Below, in pieces: positions 54,929-63,675 of a DNA stretch of 64,000 nt; the first letter of the stretch is position 1; each line of letters opens with the position of its first letter. Source of the stretch: UMGS1889 sp964540575 (GTDB taxonomy: Bacteria > Bacillota > Clostridia > Oscillospirales > Ruminococcaceae). The notes under the pieces are model-generated. The model saw only the letters and a list, made by a program, of their open reading frames with translations. It made no database searches and was not told where the DNA came from. Where the stretch lies: NCBI GenBank assembly GCA_964540575.1, contig CAZINI010000002.1, positions 1-64,000 of the forward strand. Reading direction: 5' to 3'. The position numbers and the translations under genes are program-made.

Positions 54929-56107
54929 TCAGCAAACAGCCGCCTTTAGAGCATCGACCTTGTCGGTTTTCTCCCAAGCAACGCCCAAGTCCTCACGACC
55001 CATATGACCGTAAGCTGCAAGCTGTCTGTACTGAGGCTTTCTCAGGTCAAGAGTTTCGATGATGGCAGCGGGACGGAGGTCGAACACCTTCTCAACTGCT
55101 TCTGCAAGCTTTTCATCGGAAACCGTACCCGTGCCGAAGCTGTCCACCATTATGGAAACAGGCTTCGCAACGCCGATAGCATATGCAAGCTGGACTTCAC
55201 ACTTTCTTGCCAGCCCCGCAGCAACGATATTCTTAGCAACATATCTTGCCGCATAAGCAGCCGAACGGTCAACCTTTGTGGGGTCCTTTCCGCTGAATGC
55301 TCCGCCGCCGTGACGGGAATATCCGCCGTATGTGTCAACGATTATCTTTCTGCCCGTAAGACCGCTGTCGCCCTGAGGACCGCCGATAACAAAGCGTCCT
55401 GTGGGATTTACGAAATATTTCGTATCAACAAGCAGCTCGGCGGGGATAACTGCCTTGATGACCTTTTCGATAATATCGGTGCGAATTTTTTCGAGAGATA
55501 CCTCCGCTGCATGCTGTGAGGAAACGACTACCGTATCAATACGAACGGGACGGTCGTCCTCGTACTCAACGGTGACCTGAGTCTTTCCGTCGGGACGAAG
55601 ATAGGGGAGAACGCCGCTTTTGCGTACCTCGCTGAGCTTCTTTGACAGCTTATGTGCTAATGAGATAGGCAGGGGCATAAGCTCGGGAGTTTCGTCGCAG
55701 GCAAAGCCGAACATCATACCCTGGTCGCCTGCACCTGTCATATTGGAGTCGGCACTTTCGCCGTCCCTATGTTCAAGAGCCTCGTCAACGCCCATAGCAA
55801 TATCGGCGGACTGCTCGTCAATAGATGTGATGACCGAGCAGGTGTGACCGTCAAAGCCGAACTTTGCTCTGTCGTAGCCAATGTCAACCACAACCTGACG
55901 AACTATTTTGGGAATATCAACATAGCATTCTGTGGAAATTTCACCCATGCAAAGCACAAGACCGGTAGTGCAGCAGGTTTCGCAGGCAACTCTTGAATTA
56001 GGGTCATTTGCCAGCATTGCATCGAGAACAGCGTCCGAGATCTGGTCGCATATTTTATCGGGATGTCCCTCTGTTACCGATTCGGATGTAAATAAGTGTT
56101 TAGACAT
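54929..56107 (-). CDS. metK: S-adenosylmethionine synthetase
   Basis: A 392-residue MetK, which makes SAM from methionine and ATP. It opens with MSKHLFTSESVTEGHPDKICDQ-type sequence and contains GAGDQGMMFG, the signature GGGAFSGKDPTKVDRSAAY and the late GHMGRED segment. Length is normal. The start follows CAGGAGG by about six bases; the open frame runs 27 codons further up, into the riboswitch terminator, and is rejected. It is single-gene and controlled by the SAM-I riboswitch upstream. Confidence 0.97.
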   Translation of the reverse strand: MSKHLFTSESVTEGHPDKICDQISDAVLDAMLANDPNSRVACETCCTTGLVLCMGEISTECYVDIPKIVRQVVVDIGYDRAKFGFDGHTCSVITSIDEQSADIAMGVDEALEHRDGESADSNMTGAGDQGMMFGFACDETPELMPLPISLAHKLSKKLSEVRKSGVLPYLRPDGKTQVTVEYEDDRPVRIDTVVVSSQHAAEVSLEKIRTDIIEKVIKAVIPAELLVDTKYFVNPTGRFVIGGPQGDSGLTGRKIIVDTYGGYSRHGGGAFSGKDPTKVDRSAAYAARYVAKNIVAAGLARKCEVQLAYAIGVAKPVSIMVDSFGTGTVSDEKLAEAVEKVFDLRPAAIIETLDLRKPQYRQLAAYGHMGREDLGVAWEKTDKVDALKAAVC

Positions 56108-56139
56108 TTTTAGACCTCCTGAAAATTTTTTAGAATGAC

Positions 56140-56314
56140 AAAAAAAGCACCCGATATTTATCGAGTGCGGATACCTGTCAGAAAGCATTGGCTTTCCTCA
56201 TCTCTCGGAATACGGGATAATCCGTAATCCGCAGGACTTGGCACCTTTCCGCATTTGCTTGCGATGGTTGCCGGGCTTCGCAGGACCTGTTCCTCCGCCA
56301 CTCTTGATAAGGAT
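56140..56314 (-). ncRNA. SAM-I (S-box) riboswitch with terminator
   Basis: Read leftward from 56314: CTTATCAAGAGTGGCGGAGG opens the P1/P2 region, then GCGAAGCCCGGCAACC, GGTGCCAAGTCCTGC, and GAGAGATGAGG, in the S-box order. It ends in a terminator hairpin GCACTCGAT/ATCGGGTGC (complement of 56147-56168) followed by seven U. SAM binding should favour this terminator and switch off metK. Confidence 0.95.
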
Positions 56315-56326
56315 TTTTACATTTAC

Positions 56327-56355
56327 ATTATAGCATTGCAATACCTATTTGTCAA
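56327..56355 (-). promoter_or_regulatory. Promoter of the SAM riboswitch-metK transcript
   Basis: On the minus strand: perfect TTGACA, 17 bases and perfect TATAAT, about 12 bases before the first base of the riboswitch. Confidence 0.85.
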
Positions 56356-56440
56356 GTAGGTTAAATAATTTAACGATTTGTTTACGATAACAATAACATA
56401 TTGTCAGATATATACATTTACAAAAATCGAAAAATGACGA

Positions 56441-56469
56441 TTGACAAGGGTGGAAAACAGTAGTATAAT
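56441..56469 (+). promoter_or_regulatory. Promoter of the pduL-like gene
   Basis: Perfect TTGACA (56441-56446), 17 bases, perfect TATAAT (56464-56469). It directs a leader of about 168 bases before the gene, unusually long for such a strong promoter. Confidence 0.85.
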
Positions 56470-56503
56470 AGAAACAGTGGGATATTTTCCCGAAAGCTTA
56501 TAA

Positions 56504-56617
56504 TAAACACCATTAGAATTATGGAGAAGAAATCGGTGCAAGAAGCTTAAAACTGTTGAAAACAGTTTGTATATGTGGTTTTGTGCTGAGAGATTCCCAT
56601 AATTCAATGAGTGTTTA
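56504..56617 (+). ncRNA. Candidate structured leader RNA of the pduL-like gene
   Basis: A closing stem of about 20 bp joins 56504-56524 (TAAACACC then ATTAGAATTATGG) to 56597-56617 (CCATAATTC then AATGAGTGTTTA), with one or two bulges. Inside is a perfect hairpin AAACTGTT/AACAGTTT with a three-base loop (56550-56568), flanked by conserved-looking single strands (AAATCGGTGCAAG, GTGCTGAGAGATT). This has the architecture of a cis-regulatory RNA. No T-run terminator follows; the ribosome site (AAGGAG) lies ten bases after the stem. I could not match it to a known class; the CTGAGAG text only superficially recalls the TPP aptamer. Confidence 0.5.
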
Positions 56618-56643
56618 GTATTAATCGTAAGGAGATAATTGTT

Positions 56644-57222
56644 ATGTCACAGAAATTTATTGTGGAAACCTCTGCAAGACACGTTCACGTTACCAAGGAG
56701 GCATTCGAGGTGCTCTTCGGTGCAGGCAAGGAGCTTACCAAGAAGAAGGATCTTTCTCAGCCCGGTCAGTTCGCTTGTGAGGAGAGAGTTGACGTTGTAG
56801 GCGAGAAGAGCACGCTGAAGAACGTTTCCATCTTAGGCCCCTTCAGAAGTGCAAATCAGGTTGAGCTGTCGGCTACCGATGCTCGTTCCGTGGGCATCAA
56901 GGCACCTATCAGAGAGAGCGGCGATGTTGCAGGCTCGGGTGCGTGCAAGCTGGTTGGTCCCTGCGGTGAAATTGAAATGTCCGAGGGCGTTATCATTGCA
57001 AAAAGACATATCCACCTTACTCCTGCCGATGCAGAAGAGCTGGGCGTTAAGGATAAGGATGTTGTATACGTTAAGGTTGACACAAACGGCAGAAGTGCAA
57101 TTCTCGGCGATGTTGTCTGCCGTGTTTCCGACAAATTTGCAAGAGCTATGCACATTGACACGGACGAGTCAAACGCTATTTCCGCATTCAACGGTCTTGA
57201 GGGCGAGATCTACAAGGTTTGA
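56644..57222 (+). CDS. pduL: PduL-type phosphate acyltransferase (phosphotransacylase)
   Basis: A 192-residue PduL family enzyme, which swaps CoA and phosphate on short acyl groups (acetyl or propanoyl). It has the two paired zinc-binding histidine motifs, SARHVHV near residue 10 and KRHIHLTPADAEELGV near 120, plus LGPFRSANQVEL. Starting at MSQKFIVETSARHVH, AAGGAGA lies at proper spacing; an in-frame ATG 11 codons upstream sits near the end of the leader stem and is rejected. There are no microcompartment genes nearby and no encapsulation peptide is obvious, so it is probably a housekeeping phosphotransacetylase working with acetate kinase elsewhere. Confidence 0.9.
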   Translation: MSQKFIVETSARHVHVTKEAFEVLFGAGKELTKKKDLSQPGQFACEERVDVVGEKSTLKNVSILGPFRSANQVELSATDARSVGIKAPIRESGDVAGSGACKLVGPCGEIEMSEGVIIAKRHIHLTPADAEELGVKDKDVVYVKVDTNGRSAILGDVVCRVSDKFARAMHIDTDESNAISAFNGLEGEIYKV

Positions 57223-57244
57223 TTTTTTACATAATGTTTGTCAG

Positions 57245-57276
57245 TCGGCGGTGCAGATAATGTGCCGCCGATTTTT
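57245..57276 (+). terminator. Rho-independent terminator after pduL
   Basis: TCGGCGGTGCA (57245-57255) pairs with TGTGCCGCCGA (57261-57271), with two mismatches or wobbles, followed by TTTTT. Confidence 0.85.
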
Positions 57277-57300
57277 ATGATGTCGAATGGAGTGTATCAG

Positions 57301-58029
57301 ATGGCAATGTGGAATCCATGGCGGGGGTGCAGAAAATGCAGCGAGGGCTGTCTGCACTGTTATATTTACAAGGGCGATTTTAAGCGGAATGTTGATACAA
57401 GTCTGATAGTTCAGACAAAGGATTTTTCCAAGCCCGTCGAACGGCTGAAAAACGGCAGCTACAAGGTAAAGTCCGGGATAGTTTACACCTGCTTCTCCAC
57501 CGATTTTCTGATTGAAGAAGCGGACGTCTGGCGGGGCGAATGCTGGAAAATGATAAAGGAACGTTCCGACCTTACCTTTCTTTTCCTCACCAAGCGTATT
57601 GAACGGTTTATGGACTGTATCCCCGAGGATTGGGACGATGGGTATGACAATGTTGTAGTGGGCTGTACCATTGAAAATCAGAAAAATGCAGACAAGAAAC
57701 TGTCCATATTCAGCGAACTTCCCATAAAGCACAAATGCATAACCGCACAGCCGCTTATCGAAGCGGTAGATATGGAAAAATATCTGGATAATATCGAGCT
57801 GGTGGTTGTCGGCGGGGAATCGGACAGGGACGCTCGTCCGCTGTATTACGACTGGGTGCTGGATATACGGGAACAGTGCGTGCGGAAAAATGTCAGCTTT
57901 GAGTTCAGACAGTGCGGAACGCATTTTATCAAGGACGGTGTGCGGTACAAGCTGCAAACGAAGGACTTATGCAGTCAGGCGGCGAAGGCGGGGATAAATT
58001 TCAAAGGAAATAAAAACGGGCTGCTCTGA
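57301..58029 (+). CDS. DUF5131 family protein (phage Gp37/Gp68-like)
   Basis: A 242-residue protein of the DUF5131 (Gp37/Gp68) family, common in bacteria and phages. It begins MAMWNPWRGCRKCSEGCLHCY; C13, C17 and C20 give a CX3CX2C spacing like that of radical-SAM iron-sulfur enzymes. Later come FLFLTKRIERF, VVVGCTIENQ, ITAQPLIEAV, VVVGGESDRDARPL and FEFRQCGTHF, all typical of the family. The biochemical function is not established. I start at 57301, which has GGAG eight bases upstream; earlier in-frame starts lie in or right after the pduL terminator. No clear promoter of its own was seen. Confidence 0.85.
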   Translation: MAMWNPWRGCRKCSEGCLHCYIYKGDFKRNVDTSLIVQTKDFSKPVERLKNGSYKVKSGIVYTCFSTDFLIEEADVWRGECWKMIKERSDLTFLFLTKRIERFMDCIPEDWDDGYDNVVVGCTIENQKNADKKLSIFSELPIKHKCITAQPLIEAVDMEKYLDNIELVVVGGESDRDARPLYYDWVLDIREQCVRKNVSFEFRQCGTHFIKDGVRYKLQTKDLCSQAAKAGINFKGNKNGLL

Positions 58030-58044
58030 TTTTCGGAGCAGCCC
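58018..58044 (-). terminator. Rho-independent terminator of the che operon
   Basis: GGGCTGCTC (58018-58026) and GAGCAGCCC (58036-58044) form a perfect 9-bp stem; on the minus strand a T-run follows. It overlaps the stop of the converging DUF5131 gene and may serve it too. Confidence 0.85.
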
Positions 58045-58050
58045 TTGCAA

Positions 58051-58548
58051 TTAACATGCCGAAGCCATAGATTCAATATCTTCCTCGTTGAGCATTTTGT
58101 TTGCATCAAGGAGCATAACGATCTTGCCGTTTACCTTGCCGACGCCTGTGATATACTTAGAACTCTTGTCGGACTTGATAGCGGGCGGGGGAGCAATGTT
58201 CTCGTTTTCAATGTCGATAACTTCGTCAACGGTATCAACAACAAAGCCGATAAGCAGCTCGCCGATAGTTACAACAACTATGCAGGTGCGTTCGGTGTAT
58301 TCGGCTTCGGGCATTTTAAATCTGAGCCTTACATCAACGATGGGAATGATAGCACCTCTCAGATTGATGATACCCTTGCAGTATGAAGGAACTTCGGGAA
58401 CGGCGGTTATATCCTGTACCTCGATGATCTCCTTTACTGCAGCGATAGGGAACGCATAATACTTATTCTGGATAAGGAAGGTGAGATATTTCGCCTGTTG
58501 AAAATCGTCCTCCTCTTCGTCCGAAAATCCCAAAGGCATATTGCTCAT
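58051..58548 (-). CDS. cheW: CheW-like coupling protein (second copy)
   Basis: A 165-residue CheW with an acidic N-terminal extension of about 18 residues and a core carrying the usual markers: YLTFLIQNKYYAFPI, IIEVQDITAVPEVP, CKGIINLRGAIIPIVDVR and VVDTVDEVIDI. CheW couples CheA to chemoreceptors. It is the last gene of the operon and differs clearly from the CheW at 60526, so the two may serve different receptor sets. Confidence 0.93.
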   Translation of the reverse strand: MSNMPLGFSDEEEDDFQQAKYLTFLIQNKYYAFPIAAVKEIIEVQDITAVPEVPSYCKGIINLRGAIIPIVDVRLRFKMPEAEYTERTCIVVVTIGELLIGFVVDTVDEVIDIENENIAPPPAIKSDKSSKYITGVGKVNGKIVMLLDANKMLNEEDIESMASAC

Positions 58549-58583
58549 TATATATCAGTCCTTTCAATGGTATTGCTCGTGTT

Positions 58584-59666
58584 TTATTTGTCGGCGATCT
58601 TGCGGCAGATAATATCCGCAACCTTTGACAGGGGAGCCTGCTCGATAACAGCTCCTATGTTGAATGCGACCATCGGCATACCGTAAACAACGCAGGTTTC
58701 CTTATTCTGTCCGATGGTGTAGCCGCCTGCGTTTCTGATTTTCAGCAGACCGTTTGCACCGTCTGCACCCATACCCGTAAGCAGAGCAGCAACTGCGTTT
58801 TTGCCTGCCGTTTCCGCAACGCTGTCAAACAGCACATCAACGGATGGACAGTGTCCCGAAACCTTTTCCTGACCCGAAGTGCTGGTAACGTAGTAGCCGT
58901 TTGCGTCCTTTTTCAGCCGGAGATGATGTTCGCCCGCTGCGATGATGCAAAGTCCTCGCCTGAGCCTGTCACCGTCCTCTGCCTCCTTGACCTCAACCTT
59001 GCAGTTTTTGTTGAGCCTTTCGGCGTACATTTTGGTGAATACGGGGGGCATATGCTGAACGACAACTATGGGCGGGGAATTTTCGGGAAGTCCCTGAATG
59101 ACCACCTGAAGAGCCTCCGTGCCGCCTGTGGAAGCACCCAATGCAATGATAGAATCCTTGCTGCCGAATGAAGTTCCCTTATTTTCAGCAGCGGCGATAT
59201 AGGAAGCTATGGGGCGATAGTCGTTTCCGCCCGAAGCGGCGGGTTTTCTTGCTTTTTTTCTCATAATTCGTGCAGATTTTGCGGTGATTATCTTTTCGGT
59301 AAGCTCGTCGGCAAAATTTTGAAGATCCTGCGGAGATTTTATCTGCGGCTTTTTAACGTAATCCACTGCACCTGCGTCCACCGCATCGAACGCACTGAGC
59401 GGTGCTGAGGACACTACCACACAAGGAATAGGATACTGCGGTATCAGCCTGCGGAGAAAATCTATGCCGTTCATTTTGGGCATTTCAACGTCCAGCGTCA
59501 TAACGTCGGGGCGAAGCTCCAGAAGCTTATCTCGGGCTTCGTAAGGGTCGCCTGCACAGCCGACTATCTGTATATTTTCATTCTGCGAAATTACTCTTTG
59601 CAGCGATGTTCGGAAAAATACCGAATCATCGACAATTAAAACCTTGACCGGCTGATTGCTTGTCAT
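58584..59666 (-). CDS. cheB: CheB protein-glutamate methylesterase
   Basis: A 360-residue CheB. Receiver domain at 1-120 with acidic pair VDDS, phosphoacceptor Asp in MTLDVEMP and Lys in VKKP. After a basic linker the esterase domain has the catalytic triad: Ser in ALGASTGG, His in VVQHMPP and Asp in GMGADGANG. It removes methyl groups from receptors during adaptation. A GTG three codons earlier (59675) is an alternative start. Confidence 0.94.
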   Translation of the reverse strand: MTSNQPVKVLIVDDSVFFRTSLQRVISQNENIQIVGCAGDPYEARDKLLELRPDVMTLDVEMPKMNGIDFLRRLIPQYPIPCVVVSSAPLSAFDAVDAGAVDYVKKPQIKSPQDLQNFADELTEKIITAKSARIMRKKARKPAASGGNDYRPIASYIAAAENKGTSFGSKDSIIALGASTGGTEALQVVIQGLPENSPPIVVVQHMPPVFTKMYAERLNKNCKVEVKEAEDGDRLRRGLCIIAAGEHHLRLKKDANGYYVTSTSGQEKVSGHCPSVDVLFDSVAETAGKNAVAALLTGMGADGANGLLKIRNAGGYTIGQNKETCVVYGMPMVAFNIGAVIEQAPLSKVADIICRKIADK

Positions 59667-59698
59667 AGTTATCACCGTCCCAGCGGATATTTTGTGAT

Positions 59699-60505
59699 TT
59701 ATTCCATTTTACGATAGATAGCAGGCTTTATATGCTTGTATCTTGATGTCTTTGAAACGCTTTCTGCGTGACCGATAAAGAGGTAGCCGCCGTTTTTGGT
59801 ACAGTCGTAGAAGCGTTCGATAAGGTCGTCCTTTGTCTGCTGGTCGAAATATATCATAACATTTCGGCAGCTGATAAGGTCGTAGGGCTTTTTGTAGGTA
59901 ATATCGTTCATAAGGTTGAACTGCTTGTATATCACCTGACTGCGTATGCTGTCGCAAATCTGATAGCGGGTGTTGTCGATGCGGCGGAAATATTTCCTTA
60001 TCCATTCATCGGGAACGTCGCTCAGCTGCTCGGAGCTGTAGATGCCCGCTTTTGCCGTTTTCAGCACATCGGTGTCCAGGTCGGTGGCGAGTATGCGGCA
60101 GTCCCACATAGCCTTTCGTGAGCCGAAATATTCGTCGATAGTCATAGCGAGAGTATACGGCTCCTGTCCCGTAGATGATGCAGCACACCATATTCTCAGG
60201 TCCCTGTCCTTCACTGTGCTTTCCAGATATGGGAGGACAGTTTCCTTCAGGAAATCGAAATGTGCGGGTTCTCTCAGGAAAAAAGTATGGTTAGTAGTCA
60301 GCTTATTTACAAGCTTGATGGTTTCTGCACCTGTCCTGTCGTTCAGAGCAAAATCAATATAGCTTTTGAAATCGGTATAGCCCATTTCGGACACCATATT
60401 GGAAAGCCGTCCCTCGATAAGCACACGCTTTTTGGAGAGATTTATTCCGTAATTCTGCTTCATGTAGGTAACAAGGCGGAGGAAATCATCGTCTGTCAGC
60501 TTCAT
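59699..60505 (-). CDS. cheR: CheR chemotaxis methyltransferase
   Basis: A 268-residue CheR. N-terminal helical domain (FLRLVTYMKQNYGINLSKKR), then the methyltransferase domain with the SAM site RIWCAASSTGQEPYTLAM, LATDLDTDVL and ISCRNVMIYFD. It methylates chemoreceptor glutamates with SAM and opposes the CheB encoded 32 bases downstream. The ATG at 60505 is preceded by an in-frame TTG; the ribosome site is weak (GGACGGTG), so coupling to cheW is likely. Confidence 0.94.
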   Translation of the reverse strand: MKLTDDDFLRLVTYMKQNYGINLSKKRVLIEGRLSNMVSEMGYTDFKSYIDFALNDRTGAETIKLVNKLTTNHTFFLREPAHFDFLKETVLPYLESTVKDRDLRIWCAASSTGQEPYTLAMTIDEYFGSRKAMWDCRILATDLDTDVLKTAKAGIYSSEQLSDVPDEWIRKYFRRIDNTRYQICDSIRSQVIYKQFNLMNDITYKKPYDLISCRNVMIYFDQQTKDDLIERFYDCTKNGGYLFIGHAESVSKTSRYKHIKPAIYRKME

Positions 60506-60525
60506 CAAATCAACGCACCGTCCGT

Positions 60526-60978
60526 TCAGCTTTCGATAATTCTCTGGCAGTCCAGAAGCAGGCGAATTTCGTCGCCGCTTTCGATAACGCTTTTGATATA
60601 TTTATTTGAGTTTACATTCTTGAAATTGGGAGTTTCGCTTATCTGGTCGGGAGTAACGCTTACGACCTCTCTTACTCTGTCAACGATAAGTCCCACGGAC
60701 GTTCCCTGCCACTCGATAACGATGATGCAGGTACGGGCGTCGTAAGGTATTTCCTCCTTACCGAAGCGTCTGCGGACGCTCATAATTGGAACGACCTTGC
60801 CTCTCAGGTTGATAACGCCCTTGATATAATCGGGCACCTTGGGGATAACGGTTATCTGTTCGATCTCGATAATTTCGGTTATGTACTGTATCTCAATGCC
60901 GTATGTGCAGTTGTCTATGAGAAACAGCAGCAGTTCGCCGCCTGTAACGGAAAAATCTGTATTCTGAACTTCACTCAT
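60526..60978 (-). CDS. cheW: CheW coupling protein (first copy)
   Basis: A 150-residue CheW: LLLFLIDNCTYGIEIQYITEII, ITVIPKVPDYIKGVINLRGKVVPIMSVR and VGLIVDRVREVVSV. It lies directly after cheA and before cheR. It probably forms the core signalling array together with CheA. Confidence 0.94.
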   Translation of the reverse strand: MSEVQNTDFSVTGGELLLFLIDNCTYGIEIQYITEIIEIEQITVIPKVPDYIKGVINLRGKVVPIMSVRRRFGKEEIPYDARTCIIVIEWQGTSVGLIVDRVREVVSVTPDQISETPNFKNVNSNKYIKSVIESGDEIRLLLDCQRIIES

Positions 60979-61014
60979 TGTAAAAACCTCGTTTCTATTA
61001 TTGATAGACTGCGA

Positions 61015-63489
61015 TCAGAAGTCGGAGATGATATTTCCGATGTCCAGAATGATGGTAATAGAGCCGTCGCCCAGGATAGAGCAGCCTGCCATACCGTTCT
61101 GCTTAACGTTGAAGTTGTTGAGCATAGGCGAGAAGGGTTTTACAACTACCTGCTGTTCGCCGATAAGCTCGTCAGCCATCAGGCAGGCACTTCTGCCCTC
61201 GTTTTCGACGAGAATGATGATGCCCTCGTAAATATCGGTGACCTTGGTTTCAAGCTCATAAAGCTCGTAAAGCCTGATAAGGGGATAGCACTGACCTCTT
61301 ATCATTATCATTTCTTTGCCGCTTGTATCCTTGATAAGCTGATTTTCTCTCAGCTTGAAGCTTTCCTTGATTGAGCTGATGGGGATAGTGAAGATAGAGC
61401 TTCCGACGGAAACCTCCATACCATCCACAATAGCCAGCGAAAGGGGAATTTTGATGATAAAGCTTGTTCCGAAGCCCTCCTTGGAGTCAACGGAAACAGT
61501 ACCGCCGATCTTCTCAATGCCCTTCTTAACAACGTCCATACCAACGCCTCTGCCGCTGTATTCGGTGACCTGCTCGTTGGTGGAGAAACCGGGCAGCATT
61601 ATCATATTGAAGATTTCCTTGTTGGAATATTCCTCGTCGGGCTTGGTCAGCAGACCGTTCTTTCTTGCCTTTGCGAGAACCTTTTCGGTGTTGATGCCGT
61701 AGCCGTCGTCGGAAACGGTGATAACAACTTCACCGGACGAACTGTAAGCCGCCAGCGTGATCTTTCCTTTGGGGTCCTTGCCTGCGTCGATACGTTCCTG
61801 AGCGGTTTCCTCGATGCCGTGGTCCATAGAGTTTCTTACCATATGCATAAGGGGATCGTTCAGGCTGTCGATAATGGACTTGTCTACCTCGGTGTCCTCA
61901 CCCTCGAAGATAAGGTCAACGTCCTTGTTAAGCTTTATTTTCATATCCCTGACGATACGGGTCATCTTATTGAATGCACCCGACAAGGGTATCATACGGA
62001 TAGACATTACAATGTCCTGAAGCTCGTCTGTGAGCTTGCGGAGCTGTCTTGCAGCTTTCTGGAAATTATCCAGCTGAAGTCCCTTGAGATCGGGGTTGGA
62101 GGTAACCATTGCTTCGGTGATAACGATCTCGCCGACCATATCCAGAAGCTGATCCAGTTTGTTCAGATTTACGCTGATAAGGCTCTGCTTGCCCTTTGAA
62201 CCTGTTCCTGCGGCTGCGGCAGGGGATTTCTGTGCAGCGGGAGCGGCAGGGGCTGCGGACTTGGGTGCTTCCGCCTTCTTTGCGGGAGCGGCAGCGGGTG
62301 TGGCTGCTGCGGGGGCAGTCGGTGCGGGGGAGGCAGGTGCAGCTGACGTTGCTGCGGGAGCGGCAGCGGGTACGGGTGCAGGCTCTGCTGCTGCGGGCGT
62401 ACCCTCCTTTACCAGCGTACACATATCAACGCTGGGGCTTTCGGTTATCTTCGCCATGACCTCTTCGGTAGTATGGGAAGATTTGAAATGTATCATAAAT
62501 CCGTTGTTTACGATAATATCGGCAGTTGCGGAATTTTCCTCAATGTCCGACGGTTCATATGCAAGCAGCTCGCACATATCTCTGATATTGTTCACGACCA
62601 TCAGTGCACGGAGATTTTCCATCTTGCATTCTGCTTCAAATGTTACCTTAACGGTAGTAAGCTCTGCTGAAGGAACATCAACGCCTTCATCGGAGCCGTA
62701 TTCCAGAACCTCGTAGGACTTAACGTTCAGCGATTCCTCGATAAGCTTCAGGATATTGTCATCGGTGGTAGCGGACTTGAAGTGAATGATAAATCCGTTT
62801 TCGATGATAGTCTTTGCGGTATCGGAATTGGTTTCAATGTCCGCTGGCTCGTATCTGAGGGTCAGACACTCCTCCTGCAGCTTATTGACGATAATAAGTG
62901 CTCTGAGATTTTCCATGCGGCAGTCGTCGTCGAACATTACCTTAACGGTAGTCAGCGAAGCGACCTTCTGCATTTCCACGGGAGCGGGCTCGGCGGGGGC
63001 AGGCTCTGCTTCGGGAACGGGAGCAGGTGCGGGAGCTGCCGCAGGAGCGGGTGCAGCCGCAGGCACAGCGGAGCTGCCGTCCTTCAGCGAAGCGGCGTAT
63101 CCTCTGATAGTTTCCATAAGGGCGGTAAAATCGGTTGGCTCGTACTCGTCCTCCTGGATAAGATCTATCTCTGCCTTGAGCAGGTCGGATGCCTTGAATA
63201 CAAGGTCATAAAGGGACTCTATCTGTGCAATTACGGGGTGCTCCTCTCTGATGATGAAGAACATATCCTCAACTGCGTGAGCCAGCTTGGACATATTGTC
63301 CAGCCCCATCATAGCGGAAGAGCCTTTGATAGTGTGCATAATACGGAAGATCTCGTTTATATCTTCTTCGCCGAAGCTGCTGTTGCTTTCGGTTGCCATA
63401 AGAATCTGGTCAAGGCGTTCAAGCAGCGAAGTGGCTTCAAAGATGTATGCGTCGATCATGCCTTCCATTCCCGGTTCAAACTTACCCAT
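61015..63489 (-). CDS. cheA: CheA histidine kinase with duplicated P2-like domains
   Basis: An 824-residue CheA. P1 phosphotransfer domain at 1-105 with His52 in IMHTIKGSSAM. Two homologous P2-type domains follow at about 180-265 and 280-365 (both LTTVKVxFxxxCxMENLRALxxVNxxxxxC and DIExNSxTAxxIIxNGFxIHFKS), where most CheA proteins have one. A 65-residue Ala/Pro linker leads to the P3 dimerisation domain near 438-505, the P4 ATPase (NSMDHGIEE, VSDDGYGI, GRGVGMDVV) and a P5 CheW-like domain to the end. All catalytic motifs are intact. It is first in the che operon. CheY is not in this window. Confidence 0.95.
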   Translation of the reverse strand: MGKFEPGMEGMIDAYIFEATSLLERLDQILMATESNSSFGEEDINEIFRIMHTIKGSSAMMGLDNMSKLAHAVEDMFFIIREEHPVIAQIESLYDLVFKASDLLKAEIDLIQEDEYEPTDFTALMETIRGYAASLKDGSSAVPAAAPAPAAAPAPAPVPEAEPAPAEPAPVEMQKVASLTTVKVMFDDDCRMENLRALIIVNKLQEECLTLRYEPADIETNSDTAKTIIENGFIIHFKSATTDDNILKLIEESLNVKSYEVLEYGSDEGVDVPSAELTTVKVTFEAECKMENLRALMVVNNIRDMCELLAYEPSDIEENSATADIIVNNGFMIHFKSSHTTEEVMAKITESPSVDMCTLVKEGTPAAAEPAPVPAAAPAATSAAPASPAPTAPAAATPAAAPAKKAEAPKSAAPAAPAAQKSPAAAAGTGSKGKQSLISVNLNKLDQLLDMVGEIVITEAMVTSNPDLKGLQLDNFQKAARQLRKLTDELQDIVMSIRMIPLSGAFNKMTRIVRDMKIKLNKDVDLIFEGEDTEVDKSIIDSLNDPLMHMVRNSMDHGIEETAQERIDAGKDPKGKITLAAYSSSGEVVITVSDDGYGINTEKVLAKARKNGLLTKPDEEYSNKEIFNMIMLPGFSTNEQVTEYSGRGVGMDVVKKGIEKIGGTVSVDSKEGFGTSFIIKIPLSLAIVDGMEVSVGSSIFTIPISSIKESFKLRENQLIKDTSGKEMIMIRGQCYPLIRLYELYELETKVTDIYEGIIILVENEGRSACLMADELIGEQQVVVKPFSPMLNNFNVKQNGMAGCSILGDGSITIILDIGNIISDF

Positions 63490-63675
63490 AATTATGTACC
63501 ATTCCTTTCGTATTGGGTGCTTGTGTGAAAATAAGCTGCACCGCAGGAGTTTTATTTTTAATACGGTATTGCAAAATTTGCAGTAATACTATATAATATA
63601 AAATAGGTTGAGTGCAAAGGGGGACTGCACTTTATGTTGTATGATCGAAATGATATACATCGTGCATATATCTAT

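Noticed and set aside
56531..56600. TPP-like CTGAGAG text in the pduL leader
   Set aside because: The other conserved TPP aptamer segments are missing, so it is not called a TPP riboswitch.
57238..57300. Earlier start for the DUF5131 protein
   Set aside because: It would place the N-terminus inside the pduL terminator hairpin. GGAG before the ATG at 57301 and the family-like start MWNPW favour the later start.
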